Of a DNA stretch of 5,524 bases, positions 1 through 5,190 are shown piece by piece. The notes below the pieces were generated by a model, which was not told the origin of the DNA, did no database searches, and worked only from the letters and a program-made list of their open reading frames with translations. The stretch comes from Thermoplasmata archaeon (lineage in GTDB: Archaea; Thermoplasmatota; Thermoplasmata; Thermoplasmatales; Thermoplasmataceae), in the NCBI GenBank assembly GCA_021850505.1, contig JAJZLW010000058.1, positions 1 through 5,524 of the forward strand, in the 5' to 3' direction. Position 1 is the first letter of the stretch. Each line of letters starts with the position of its first letter. A program made the position numbers and the translations under genes.

Positions 1-120
1 ATTGAAGCATTAAAGATGCTCGATAAGATTATAGAGGCACAGCCGGAATTTGCATACCGAAGCCATGCCGAGCTTGTTATGGATCTTATAAGGAGACGAT
101 ATGAAGAAATAAGAAAATAG
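1..120 (+). CDS. C-terminal part of a probable ribbon-helix-helix DNA-binding protein (5' end outside window)
   Basis: The frame is open from the first base to a TAG at 118-120 and gives the last 39 residues of a protein. They form two amphipathic helices (roughly residues 1-15 and 22-39) joined by the turn EFAYRSHAEL. This matches the helix A, turn, helix B half of the ribbon-helix-helix (CopG/Arc-like) fold, where a Ser-x-x-Glu-[LF]-Val segment starts the second helix and a basic tail (RRRYEEIRK) ends it. The DNA-contacting beta strand would lie upstream, outside the window. RHH proteins act as dimers on palindromic operators, so it is tempting to link this gene to the dyads at 168-184 and 330-347. 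Both lie downstream of it, however, and that link is inference only. An unrelated helical protein cannot be excluded from 39 residues. Confidence 0.55.
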   Translation: MEALKMLDKIIEAQPEFAYRSHAELVMDLIRRRYEEIRK

Positions 121-135
121 CCAGGACGTTGACAA

Positions 136-169
136 CTTTAACTTTGGTTTTTACTTTATCTTTGTTCTT
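136..169 (+). terminator. T-rich candidate terminator of the RHH-like gene
   Basis: Between 15 and 50 nt after the TAG stop, the plus strand is a string of T clusters (ACTTTGGTTTTTACTTTATC and on), with no stable hairpin. Archaeal RNA polymerase ends transcription on U-rich runs without needing a stem-loop, so this is a reasonable termination region. The whole spacer is AT-rich, which weakens the call. Confidence 0.3.
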
Positions 170-184
170 GTTACTACAGTAACA
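168..184. promoter_or_regulatory. Operator-like dyad, copy 1 (TGTTACT-AC-AGTAACA)
   Basis: The 16-bp core at 169-184 has 7-bp inverted arms, TGTTACT and AGTAACA, around a 2-bp centre AC. Including T168, the 17-mer matches positions 330-346 at 16 of 17 bases. It is followed immediately by a TATA-like stretch (184-194), as in copy 2. A homodimeric regulator is the natural reader of such a site; its identity is unknown. Confidence 0.6.
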
Positions 185-194
185 TATTTTATAA
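184..194 (+). promoter_or_regulatory. TATA-like element downstream of dyad copy 1
   Basis: ATATTTTATAA directly abuts dyad copy 1. With usual archaeal spacing, transcription would start near 215-220 and run through the spacer, giving either a leader of about 170 nt for the MoxR gene or an untranslated short RNA. No open frame of useful length begins there. Support comes mainly from the same dyad-then-TATA order seen at 330-360. Confidence 0.3.
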
Positions 195-329
195 CCCTTA
201 TTTTTCGTCAATATGTGTTGGGTATAGCATATATTATAATCAGGTAACACACATTCTTCATATTTTAAATGCTATATAATTTGTATCAAAACCGTAATTT
301 TAAACTCCAGCAATTAAATCATTTATTAA

Positions 330-347
330 TTGTTACTATAGTAACAA
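330..347. promoter_or_regulatory. Operator-like perfect palindrome, copy 2 (TTGTTACTATAGTAACAA)
   Basis: All 18 bases equal their own reverse complement, with 9-bp arms and no spacer. The site lies 41-58 bp upstream of the MoxR start codon and directly upstream of the TATA-like stretch, so it covers the place where TFB contacts the BRE. A protein bound here would be expected to block preinitiation complex assembly or, if an activator, to help recruit it. Copy 1 lies 162 bp upstream. A perfect 18-bp palindrome is very unlikely by chance at one given promoter. Confidence 0.7.
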
Positions 348-348
348 A

Positions 349-360
349 TATTAATATATG
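349..360 (+). promoter_or_regulatory. TATA box of the MoxR-VWA operon
   Basis: TATTAATATATG is centred about 33 nt before the ATG at 388. Archaeal transcription normally starts about 25 nt after the TATA centre, that is near 378-384, so the mRNA would be leaderless or have only a few leader bases, as is common in Thermoplasmata. GTGAT at 380-384 could be a weak Shine-Dalgarno but would lie at or before the transcript start. Confidence 0.5.
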
Positions 361-387
361 TGGTAGGTATCTGTTAGTAGTGATATT

Positions 388-1575
388 ATGAATACCACAC
401 AGATGAGAGCACCGGAAAGTATTCCCAAGGGAATACAAGGAAATGAAAGCCCCAAAGAGATGGCACTGAAACTGATAGAGAATCTGTCGGAGGCATTTAT
501 CGGCAGAGAAGAGGAAGCGAGACTTGCTGTCATAGCACTTTCAGTGAAGGGACATGCATGTTTTATAGGAGAGCCCGGAACTGCAAAATCCGCACTATTT
601 AGAAGGCTATCTGATGCGGTCTCAGGAAAATACTATTATTACCTGATGTCTAAGTATACAATTCCTGATGAGATAATAGGTCCAATAGATCCTATAGAAT
701 ACAGGAATGGAAAGTTCACCAGGATGGTAGCGGGAAGAATGCCGACTGCGAATATATCCTTCATTGATGAGGTTTTCAAAGCCTCTTCCGAGACCTTGAA
801 CACTCTTCTTAACATAATGAATGAGAGGTCCTTTGTGGACATCGATGGCAGAATGTTCAATGTGCCCCTCTATTCGATGTTTTCTGCAAGCAATGAACTT
901 CCGGAGAGCGAGGAACTACAGGCGTTCTTCGATAGGATATTGATAAAGCACTTTGTTAAGCCTGTAGACCCCTCAGGAATTGAGGCTGGGATAATTGCCA
1001 ATATAAATGGCGTAAAATCAATGAGTCCCATCACTCTGGGCGATATTGACGCACTAAACGGAGCAATACGTAACCATCTGGTTACCAATGCAGATGGGAT
1101 AGCAAAAACAATCAGCTCAATGGTTTCAGTAATGAGGCAGCATGGCATCTTCATATCGGACAGAACTGCAATGGGTCCAAATTACCTTCCAATGCTTGTA
1201 GCCGCTCATTCCTATATCTTCAATAGTCCGGTCAAAAAGAGTGCCATATCAATGAGCAAATACATTCTTACAAACAACGAGGATGCCTTAACTAACTATT
1301 CCAAAGCCCTTGATTCTCTTTATCCTGCTGAGCTGAGAATGGCACAGGAGAAACTTGAGAAGGCCTTTGAGCATGCTCAGGGAGGTAACCTTGGAGATGC
1401 AAAGAATGCAGGTATTGAGGCTATGGCACAGATTCAGGCAGCAGCTGCAAAGGAATCTGTTGTATCGCTTTATGCGGATGAGATAGTTGAACTGACAAAC
1501 CAGGCAGGAGACTTTGTTAAGAAAATTGAAGCCCTGCAGGCAAACCTTGGACAGTTCAAGAAGGTGAATGCATGA
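388..1575 (+). CDS. MoxR-family (RavA-like) AAA+ ATPase
   Basis: A 395-residue AAA+ ATPase of the MoxR group, which forms hexameric rings and uses ATP to remodel client proteins, usually with a VWA partner. Visible motifs are Walker A GEPGTAKS (61-68), Walker B ISFIDE (123-128), sensor 1 in FSASNELPE (Asn169), the arginine finger in FFDRI (Arg183) and a sensor-2-like SDR (257-259). All catalytic residues are present, so it should be active. The stretch from IPDEIIGP through ASNELPE closely follows E. coli RavA, but the tail (about 305-390) is a shorter helical, coiled-coil-like region instead of RavA's LARA domain. No signal peptide or membrane segment is seen, so it should be cytoplasmic. 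The ATG at 388 follows the TATA box and is the first start in frame. It is first in a three-gene operon and overlaps the VWA gene by 4 nt (ATGA). Confidence 0.93.
   Translation: MNTTQMRAPESIPKGIQGNESPKEMALKLIENLSEAFIGREEEARLAVIALSVKGHACFIGEPGTAKSALFRRLSDAVSGKYYYYLMSKYTIPDEIIGPIDPIEYRNGKFTRMVAGRMPTANISFIDEVFKASSETLNTLLNIMNERSFVDIDGRMFNVPLYSMFSASNELPESEELQAFFDRILIKHFVKPVDPSGIEAGIIANINGVKSMSPITLGDIDALNGAIRNHLVTNADGIAKTISSMVSVMRQHGIFISDRTAMGPNYLPMLVAAHSYIFNSPVKKSAISMSKYILTNNEDALTNYSKALDSLYPAELRMAQEKLEKAFEHAQGGNLGDAKNAGIEAMAQIQAAAAKESVVSLYADEIVELTNQAGDFVKKIEALQANLGQFKKVNA
1563..1567 (+). promoter_or_regulatory. Shine-Dalgarno site GGTGA for the VWA gene
   Basis: GGTGA, the standard archaeal anti-16S motif, lies inside the last codons of the ATPase gene, 4 nt before the ATG at 1572. 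It supports that start and translational coupling across the ATGA overlap. Confidence 0.7.
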
Positions 1576-2873
1576 ACTCGAATCAAAACAAGAAACACGT
1601 ATTCCTTTCTGACTACTCCTCTCTTTCCCTCAGATCCGGAACGTATGATATCATGAAGAGCTTCGAAGCTAAGAATGTGGTTATCGATCACAACATGGCC
1701 ATCGATTCCCATCTGATGAATGTGAAACACTGGCCATCCCTGGTATTCAATCCGAACAGCAAGACATCATGGGAAGCGGTTTTAAGGGGATATTACGAAT
1801 CCGAGGAATATAAGAGAATGAATGAGAAGGTTCATGGAAATCCCATACTTGCAAAGATGGCTACAACCAACTTCCTCGACGGGATCCTTCAGGGAATTCA
1901 GAACAGCCAGCCGCAAATGCCCAATAATCAGCAGGGAAACTCAGGCAACAACCAGCAGGGAGGCAGTCAGGGAAATCAGGGGCAGAATTCCATGCAGGGA
2001 TTCTTCCAGCAGATGAACCAGATGCCGCAACAGCAAAGTCAGAATATCATTAACGGGTTGGTTGCAGCGCTTGGTAAACAGGCTGCCAAAACAGAGGACA
2101 TGGCAGATGCAATGGCAGGATTCAGTCATATGGGCATTCCCCTTGAAAGATATGACTTTGACCAGGTAAGAGAACTCCTTGCAAACAGGATCGCAATCAA
2201 CATGATGAAGATCTTCCGAAAGATGGTATCGCTTCCAATGGGGAAGAACCTGACTGCACCATCCCCAAGGAGAGGTATTCCCATAGGCACAAAGGTCATG
2301 AGATCCTTCAGCGAAATCGTGGATCTACAACCATCGGAATACCTTGATGATGACTTAATGTCATACAAAATTGCAACACGGACTGCCCAGGTAAAGCAGA
2401 GATATAGCGGTATCAAAAACGTTGTTGTGTATCTTGACAAGTCAGGCAGCATGGGTGGAAGTATGCCATTTAACGGGGAATACATAGAAAGAGTGGCATT
2501 TGCAGGAGGATGTGCATTTGCTCTTGCCAAGCAACTCAAAGCCATGGGCGGTTCACTGAAACTTAAGCTCTTTGACACTGAGGTCCACAAGGAGATAACC
2601 GATAACTTCGAGATTCTGAAAGCTGCAACGTCAATAAGGGCAGATGGCGGAACAAACATAACCAATGTCCTTGAGGATGCGATGCAATACTCAGATGAAC
2701 AGGTTATGCTTGTATCTGACGGTGTCGATGCAGTGGATGAAGCAGCTGCAAGAAAAGCATCTCAGATAGATATGAGATGTATTTTGATTCAGGAAAACAA
2801 TGCAATCCTTGAGAAATACCTCAGGGTGCAGCATGTTGATAAACTGGAAGGAAACTTCCTTGTGGAGGTGTGA
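1572..2873 (+). CDS. ViaA-like von Willebrand factor A (VWA) domain protein, MoxR partner
   Basis: A 433-residue protein. Its C-terminal part (about 281-433) is a VWA domain with a complete metal-ion-dependent adhesion site: DKSGS (Asp289, Ser291, Ser293), Thr361 in GGTN and Asp383 in VSDG. VWA domains bind partners through this metal, and in RavA-ViaA type pairs the VWA protein is the adaptor or client-recognition subunit of the ATPase. Residues 1-110 and 160-280 are mostly helical and unassigned. Between them lies a Gln/Asn/Gly-rich low-complexity insert (about 111-158). There is no signal peptide or membrane segment, so it should be intracellular. The ATG at 1572 overlaps the ATPase stop and has GGTGA 4 nt upstream. 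The domain, order and overlap make the partnership with the ATPase very likely; the cellular substrate is unknown. Confidence 0.9.
   Translation: MNSNQNKKHVFLSDYSSLSLRSGTYDIMKSFEAKNVVIDHNMAIDSHLMNVKHWPSLVFNPNSKTSWEAVLRGYYESEEYKRMNEKVHGNPILAKMATTNFLDGILQGIQNSQPQMPNNQQGNSGNNQQGGSQGNQGQNSMQGFFQQMNQMPQQQSQNIINGLVAALGKQAAKTEDMADAMAGFSHMGIPLERYDFDQVRELLANRIAINMMKIFRKMVSLPMGKNLTAPSPRRGIPIGTKVMRSFSEIVDLQPSEYLDDDLMSYKIATRTAQVKQRYSGIKNVVVYLDKSGSMGGSMPFNGEYIERVAFAGGCAFALAKQLKAMGGSLKLKLFDTEVHKEITDNFEILKAATSIRADGGTNITNVLEDAMQYSDEQVMLVSDGVDAVDEAAARKASQIDMRCILIQENNAILEKYLRVQHVDKLEGNFLVEV
1902..2045 (+). repeat. Low-complexity Gln/Asn/Gly-rich coding tract in the VWA gene
   Basis: Codons for residues 111-158 are dominated by CAG/CAA, AAC/AAT and GGA/GGC (for example NNQQGNSGNNQQGG), with scattered Met and Pro. 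The unit is irregular, so this is a biased-composition tract, not an exact tandem repeat. It most likely encodes a flexible linker between the N-terminal helical part and the rest of the protein. Confidence 0.75.
2864..2870 (+). promoter_or_regulatory. Shine-Dalgarno site GGAGGTG that fixes the start of the third operon gene
   Basis: GGAGGTG lies within the last codons of the VWA gene, 5 nt before the ATG at 2876. The in-frame GTG at 2870 overlaps this site and has no site of its own at a workable distance, so 2876 is the better start. Confidence 0.75.
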
Positions 2874-2875
2874 TC

Positions 2876-3778
2876 ATGGAAAGTACTGAAATGGAAATGA
2901 GCAAAGAAAATGTGGCAAATTCCCAAATTTCACAAAAAAAGGGAATAGATGAGGTTAAAAAACAGCTTGAGCAGATGCAGCAGAAGCTTGGATCAGGAAC
3001 TGCACCAAGGAAGAGCTCAGATCCATTGAAAGAATTCTACATTGTTGAATTGACGATGAAAGGTTCACAGAAGGCCGTCAGGAACATAGATGACAGGGTT
3101 ATGCAGGCGGTAAGTATGCTGGACCGGGAACAGAGATCTCGTTTCGGAAAGATGAAGGTTCAATTCTACCGCGAACTACAGAATCTCTCCAGTTTTAAGG
3201 TTCAGGACAAATACGTTCTTTCACAGAAAAATCTTCCATTGCTTGATTCTTTTTTCCGGAACCTGGAAAAAGAATTTCAAATTGCAAGAAAGGAAACCTT
3301 TGATCATCTTAAGGCCAACTGGGCAAACATAGTAAAGGAAATAAAGACAAAATATCCATCACTGAGCATAGATGATGCCACGCTTGCCTCCCTTGAGCCT
3401 GAGGACCTTAAATTCATCGAAATGGATTATTCCACAAGAACCCTGAACAAGATGATATCAGAGATGGGAGACCTCAAAGAACTATTTTCCCGGGGAGCAG
3501 CATCTGATCCAGATATAGCAAGAAGGATTGAGAGTCAGAAGGATGCATTGATGGCACAACTCAAGGGAGAATATGAAGAAAAATTGTCCAGGCTTGAGGA
3601 CACCATTAAGAAGCTAACAAGCGTAGGAAAAGGAAAACGATACGAGAAGGCTGTTGATCAGGTAGGGAAAATGCTTGAGGATGTGGACAGTATGCAGGAT
3701 ATTGTTGGGGAAGACGTGGGATTGGCAGACAAGCTCGAAGAAATGAAACTCAGGCTTTCATCCATTGCCGGTAAATAA
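2876..3778 (+). CDS. Charged helical (coiled-coil) protein of unknown function, third member of the MoxR-VWA operon
   Basis: A 300-residue, cysteine-free, Lys/Glu-rich protein with no recognised catalytic motif, signal peptide or membrane segment. Heptad-like helices are seen at about 22-40 (DEVKKQLEQMQQKLG), 120-160 and 212-297, the last a long coiled-coil candidate. The middle part (VLSQKNLPLLDSFFRNLEKEF onward, about 113-165) faintly recalls the layout of DUF3150-type proteins found beside CobS/MoxR-like ATPases, with a helix and then a Lys-Tyr-Pro turn; that is an impression, not an identification. Translation most likely starts at the ATG at 2876, 2 nt after the VWA stop, because GGAGGTG lies 5 nt upstream. 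The GTG at 2870 would add two residues. Tight coupling with the ATPase and VWA genes implies a shared job, plausibly as a scaffold, adaptor or client of the remodelling machine. Confidence 0.75.
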   Translation: MESTEMEMSKENVANSQISQKKGIDEVKKQLEQMQQKLGSGTAPRKSSDPLKEFYIVELTMKGSQKAVRNIDDRVMQAVSMLDREQRSRFGKMKVQFYRELQNLSSFKVQDKYVLSQKNLPLLDSFFRNLEKEFQIARKETFDHLKANWANIVKEIKTKYPSLSIDDATLASLEPEDLKFIEMDYSTRTLNKMISEMGDLKELFSRGAASDPDIARRIESQKDALMAQLKGEYEEKLSRLEDTIKKLTSVGKGKRYEKAVDQVGKMLEDVDSMQDIVGEDVGLADKLEEMKLRLSSIAGK

Positions 3779-3780
3779 TA

Positions 3781-3818
3781 ATTTTAATTCACGATTACAA
3801 TTTTTCTCTCAGCTTTTT
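3781..3818 (+). terminator. T-rich candidate terminator of the MoxR-VWA operon
   Basis: Just after the TAA at 3776-3778 come T clusters at 3782-3785, 3801-3805 and 3814-3818, with no strong hairpin. U-rich runs suffice for archaeal termination. The stretch also encodes the end of the convergent small gene, so it may serve simply as coding sequence. Confidence 0.3.
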
Positions 3819-3939
3819 CAATTATCTGGTTCAGGACATAATCATAGGATAGAGGTCTAACGTGATCCCTTTCCATTCTTGCCTTTATTTCCTTGAGGAG
3901 AAGGAGAGTCTTCATGTCAACCCTTAGCGATGTGTCCAT
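3784..3939 (-). CDS. Small antitoxin-like / RHH-like protein (51 aa)
   Basis: On the minus strand an ATG at 3939-3937 opens a 51-codon frame ending at TAA (3786-3784). The protein begins MDTSLRVDMKTLLLLKEI: a short beta-like start (TSLRVD), a Leu/Lys-rich helix, then RPLSYDYVLNQIIEKAER, a second helix. This strand-helix-helix plan with an S-Y-D-x-V-[IL] segment is typical of archaeal VapB-type antitoxins and small RHH regulators. No toxin gene (PIN or RelE type) adjoins it, so it is an orphan or a stand-alone regulator. Its stop lies 5 nt from the end of the convergent MoxR operon. A TATA-like sequence about 25 nt upstream of the ATG supports leaderless expression. It diverges from the DNA methyltransferase gene and could regulate it; that is inference. 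Confidence 0.6.
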   Translation of the reverse strand: MDTSLRVDMKTLLLLKEIKARMERDHVRPLSYDYVLNQIIEKAERKIVIVN

Positions 3940-3956
3940 AACATTTTATCAATTAA

Positions 3957-3967
3957 GGAAATATAAC
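3957..3967 (-). promoter_or_regulatory. TATA-like element of the small antitoxin-like gene
   Basis: Read on the minus strand this is GTTATATTTCC, centred about 23-25 nt before the ATG at 3939. That spacing would put the transcript start at or next to the start codon, as expected for a leaderless archaeal mRNA. Confidence 0.4.
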
Positions 3968-3978
3968 TGTTTGCAGAC

Positions 3979-3992
3979 GCATACAAATATGC
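3979..3992. promoter_or_regulatory. Small inverted repeat GCATA-CAAA-TATGC between divergent genes
   Basis: Five-base arms around a 4-bp spacer lie in the 92-bp gap between the antitoxin-like gene and the methyltransferase gene. A direct repeat TGCAGA (3972-3977 and 3990-3995, 18 bp apart) overlaps it. Either could be an operator for control of one or both genes. The arms are short, so chance is a real alternative. Confidence 0.25.
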
Positions 3993-4003
3993 AGAAATCA
4001 GTC

Positions 4004-4014
4004 ATTTTTTATCA
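4004..4014 (+). promoter_or_regulatory. Weak TATA-like element of the methyltransferase gene
   Basis: ATTTTTTATCA is centred about 23 nt before the GTG start at 4032, the usual distance for a leaderless archaeal transcript. There is no Shine-Dalgarno site before the GTG, which agrees with leaderless translation. The match to a consensus TATA box is poor. Confidence 0.3.
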
Positions 4015-4031
4015 GTAAGAATTAACATAGA

Positions 4032-4781
4032 GTGAAATCAATAATACAGTATCCGGGCGGAAAGTTCTACATGCTGAATGATATCCTTGAGATATTCAGG
4101 AATTCAGGGAAGAAAACCATTATTGATGTGTTTGGAGGCTCCGGCAAAATATTGCTGAATAGCGAAGCAAAGGTCAAGATATATAATGATCTTAATGCCG
4201 ATGTTGTGGATTTCTTCGAGGAGATAAGGAAAAATAAGGATGCTGTTCTTGAGCGGCTGAATTACGCCCTTAATTCCAGGGAGTTATTTACACGCTATAA
4301 GGAGAAAACCGAGGACAGGACGGAGAATGTATTCAGATTTTTTTACAGGAATATGCTTTCCTTCAATGGGATGGGCAGCTGTTATTCTTATTCCTCAATG
4401 AGAAACAAGAGTACCACTATTACTAGAATGAAAGAGGCCATTGATACCTGCTATGATCAAATAAAATCATGGACAATCGAAAGGCTTGATTTCAGGGATC
4501 TCATAAAAAGATATGACTCCGAGAATTCATTCTTTTACCTTGATCCGCCTTATCACAATATTAAGGGTCTATACAAATACGAGCTCATTGACCAGGATTA
4601 CATTGAAATGAAAGAGTTATTGGACAGAATTAAGGGCAAATATCTCCTAAACATCAATGAGGATGAATTTGTCCTGAAGGTATTTGGAAGACCTAACTTA
4701 AGAAAGGAGTACACTAACTACGGTGTTAACGGAAGAATTTCGTCAAAAACAAAGAGAACTGAATTGTTCTATTATAACTGA
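4032..4781 (+). CDS. D12-class (Dam-like) adenine-N6 DNA methyltransferase
   Basis: A 249-residue enzyme that moves a methyl group from S-adenosylmethionine to the N6 of adenine in a specific DNA sequence. Class motifs are in the order typical of the D12/Dam group: PGGK (8-11), the SAM-binding FGGSG (34-38), YNDLN (51-55) and the catalytic DPPY (171-174). The length is slightly below the usual 260-290, and the variable target-recognition part between the motifs is compact. The start is a GTG: an in-frame TAA lies at 4023-4025, and the next ATG would fall after PGGK, which the enzyme needs. The target sequence cannot be deduced. The gene overlaps a Vsr-family nuclease gene by 1 nt (TGATG), so the two are probably made together. 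It could be an orphan methyltransferase or half of a restriction-modification system. Confidence 0.92.
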   Translation: MKSIIQYPGGKFYMLNDILEIFRNSGKKTIIDVFGGSGKILLNSEAKVKIYNDLNADVVDFFEEIRKNKDAVLERLNYALNSRELFTRYKEKTEDRTENVFRFFYRNMLSFNGMGSCYSYSSMRNKSTTITRMKEAIDTCYDQIKSWTIERLDFRDLIKRYDSENSFFYLDPPYHNIKGLYKYELIDQDYIEMKELLDRIKGKYLLNINEDEFVLKVFGRPNLRKEYTNYGVNGRISSKTKRTELFYYN

Positions 4782-5131
4782 TGCATATATTTGAGCATAA
4801 AAAAATTATTAACCGCAATACCATTGGCTTTCATGTGGACAACCATACTAAAGAACAACGAAGCTACAATATGTCCATGATAAGGAGTAGCGGCACTATG
4901 CCTGAGTTGCTGATCCATAGAGAGCTTATCAGGCGAAAAATAAGGCATAAAACGCATCCAAAAATACTGGGAAGCCCGGATATAATTATCGGAAAATACG
5001 CCATTTTTCTGAACGGATGCTTCTGGCACAGATGCCCTCAGTGTTTCAGGATGCCGAAGACTAACTGGGAATACTGGGAAAAAAAGATAGACAGGAATAC
5101 TCAGAGAGACCGGGAAAACACACGCATGTAA
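4781..5131 (+). CDS. vsr: Vsr-family endonuclease, truncated at the C-terminus
   Basis: A 116-residue protein of the very-short-patch-repair endonuclease family, which in bacteria nicks DNA 5' of T:G mismatches left by deaminated 5-methylcytosine. Visible are RSYNMSMIRSSGTMPE (27-42, with the conserved Glu42), GSPDI with catalytic Asp67, NGCFWHRCPQC (78-88, with His83 and zinc ligands Cys80 and Cys88), and KTNWEYWEKKI..N..RDRENTR (93-115). The His that precedes GCFWH in E. coli Vsr is Asn78 here, a change I recall from other family members. The frame stops at 5129-5131, just before the conserved Gly-Trp-x-Val...Trp-Glu-Cys segment that ends the core and gives a zinc ligand in E. coli. About 25 or more residues are thus missing, so activity is doubtful. 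The ATG overlaps the methyltransferase stop by one base, implying coupled translation. Confidence 0.8.
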   Translation: MHIFEHKKIINRNTIGFHVDNHTKEQRSYNMSMIRSSGTMPELLIHRELIRRKIRHKTHPKILGSPDIIIGKYAIFLNGCFWHRCPQCFRMPKTNWEYWEKKIDRNTQRDRENTRM

Positions 5132-5190
5132 ATTCTCAGGTCAGCCTTCCGTTGTTACATTCCTAATACCACCTCATTTATGAACATATC

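Larger units (their letters stand above)
121..387. other. AT-rich intergenic region with a duplicated dyad-TATA module
   Basis: This 267-bp spacer between the RHH-like gene and the MoxR operon holds no credible coding frame: ATGs at 213 and 358 are followed by stops within five codons. It contains a T-rich stretch after the first gene, two near-identical dyads (168-184, 330-347) each followed by a TATA-like stretch, and a further TATA-like CTATATAAT at 272-280 whose expected start (about 300) would give an 85-nt leader. A lone GTAACA half-site lies at 244-249. The region looks like a regulated promoter region with possibly more than one start point. Confidence 0.6.

Noticed and set aside
212..254. 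Inverted repeat ATGTGT (213-218) / ACACAT (249-254) as a hairpin or ncRNA stem
   Set aside because: The arms are only 6 bp and the loop is 30 nt in very AT-rich DNA; chance explains it.
168..347. CRISPR repeats
   Set aside because: There are only two copies, 162 bp apart, with no spacer-repeat periodicity and no cas genes; they read as operators.
1822..2016. Plus-strand frame inside the VWA gene in another phase
   Set aside because: Its sequence is an out-of-frame reading of the Gln-rich tract, with no start signal and no domain.
2126..2665. Long minus-strand open frame (about 179 codons) opposite the VWA gene
   Set aside because: It is antisense to a well-supported VWA domain including the MIDAS, has no recognisable domain, and follows from the codon use of the real gene. 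The same applies to minus-strand frames at 351-533, 639-860, 870-1154, 1470-1730 and 1941-2129.
2870..2875. GTG at 2870 as the start of the third operon gene (ATGA/GTGA-style overlap with the VWA stop)
   Set aside because: The GTG is part of the GGAGGTG ribosome-binding site that is ideally placed for the ATG at 2876, so the later start is favoured.
4772..5029. Minus-strand frame opposite the Vsr-like gene
   Set aside because: It lies over the clearly conserved Vsr motifs and has no similarity of its own.
5152..5160. TTGTTACAT as a third copy of the operator downstream of the Vsr gene
   Set aside because: It contains a single half-site without the inverted partner and is not near any start codon.
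5129..5170. Read-through or frameshift continuation of the Vsr gene past its TAA
   Set aside because: The frame after the stop reads ILRSAFRCYIPN, faintly like the expected Leu...Gly-Phe-x-Val step, but neither it nor the other two frames gives the Trp-Glu-(Cys/His) motif. A simple point mutation or single frameshift does not restore the family end.
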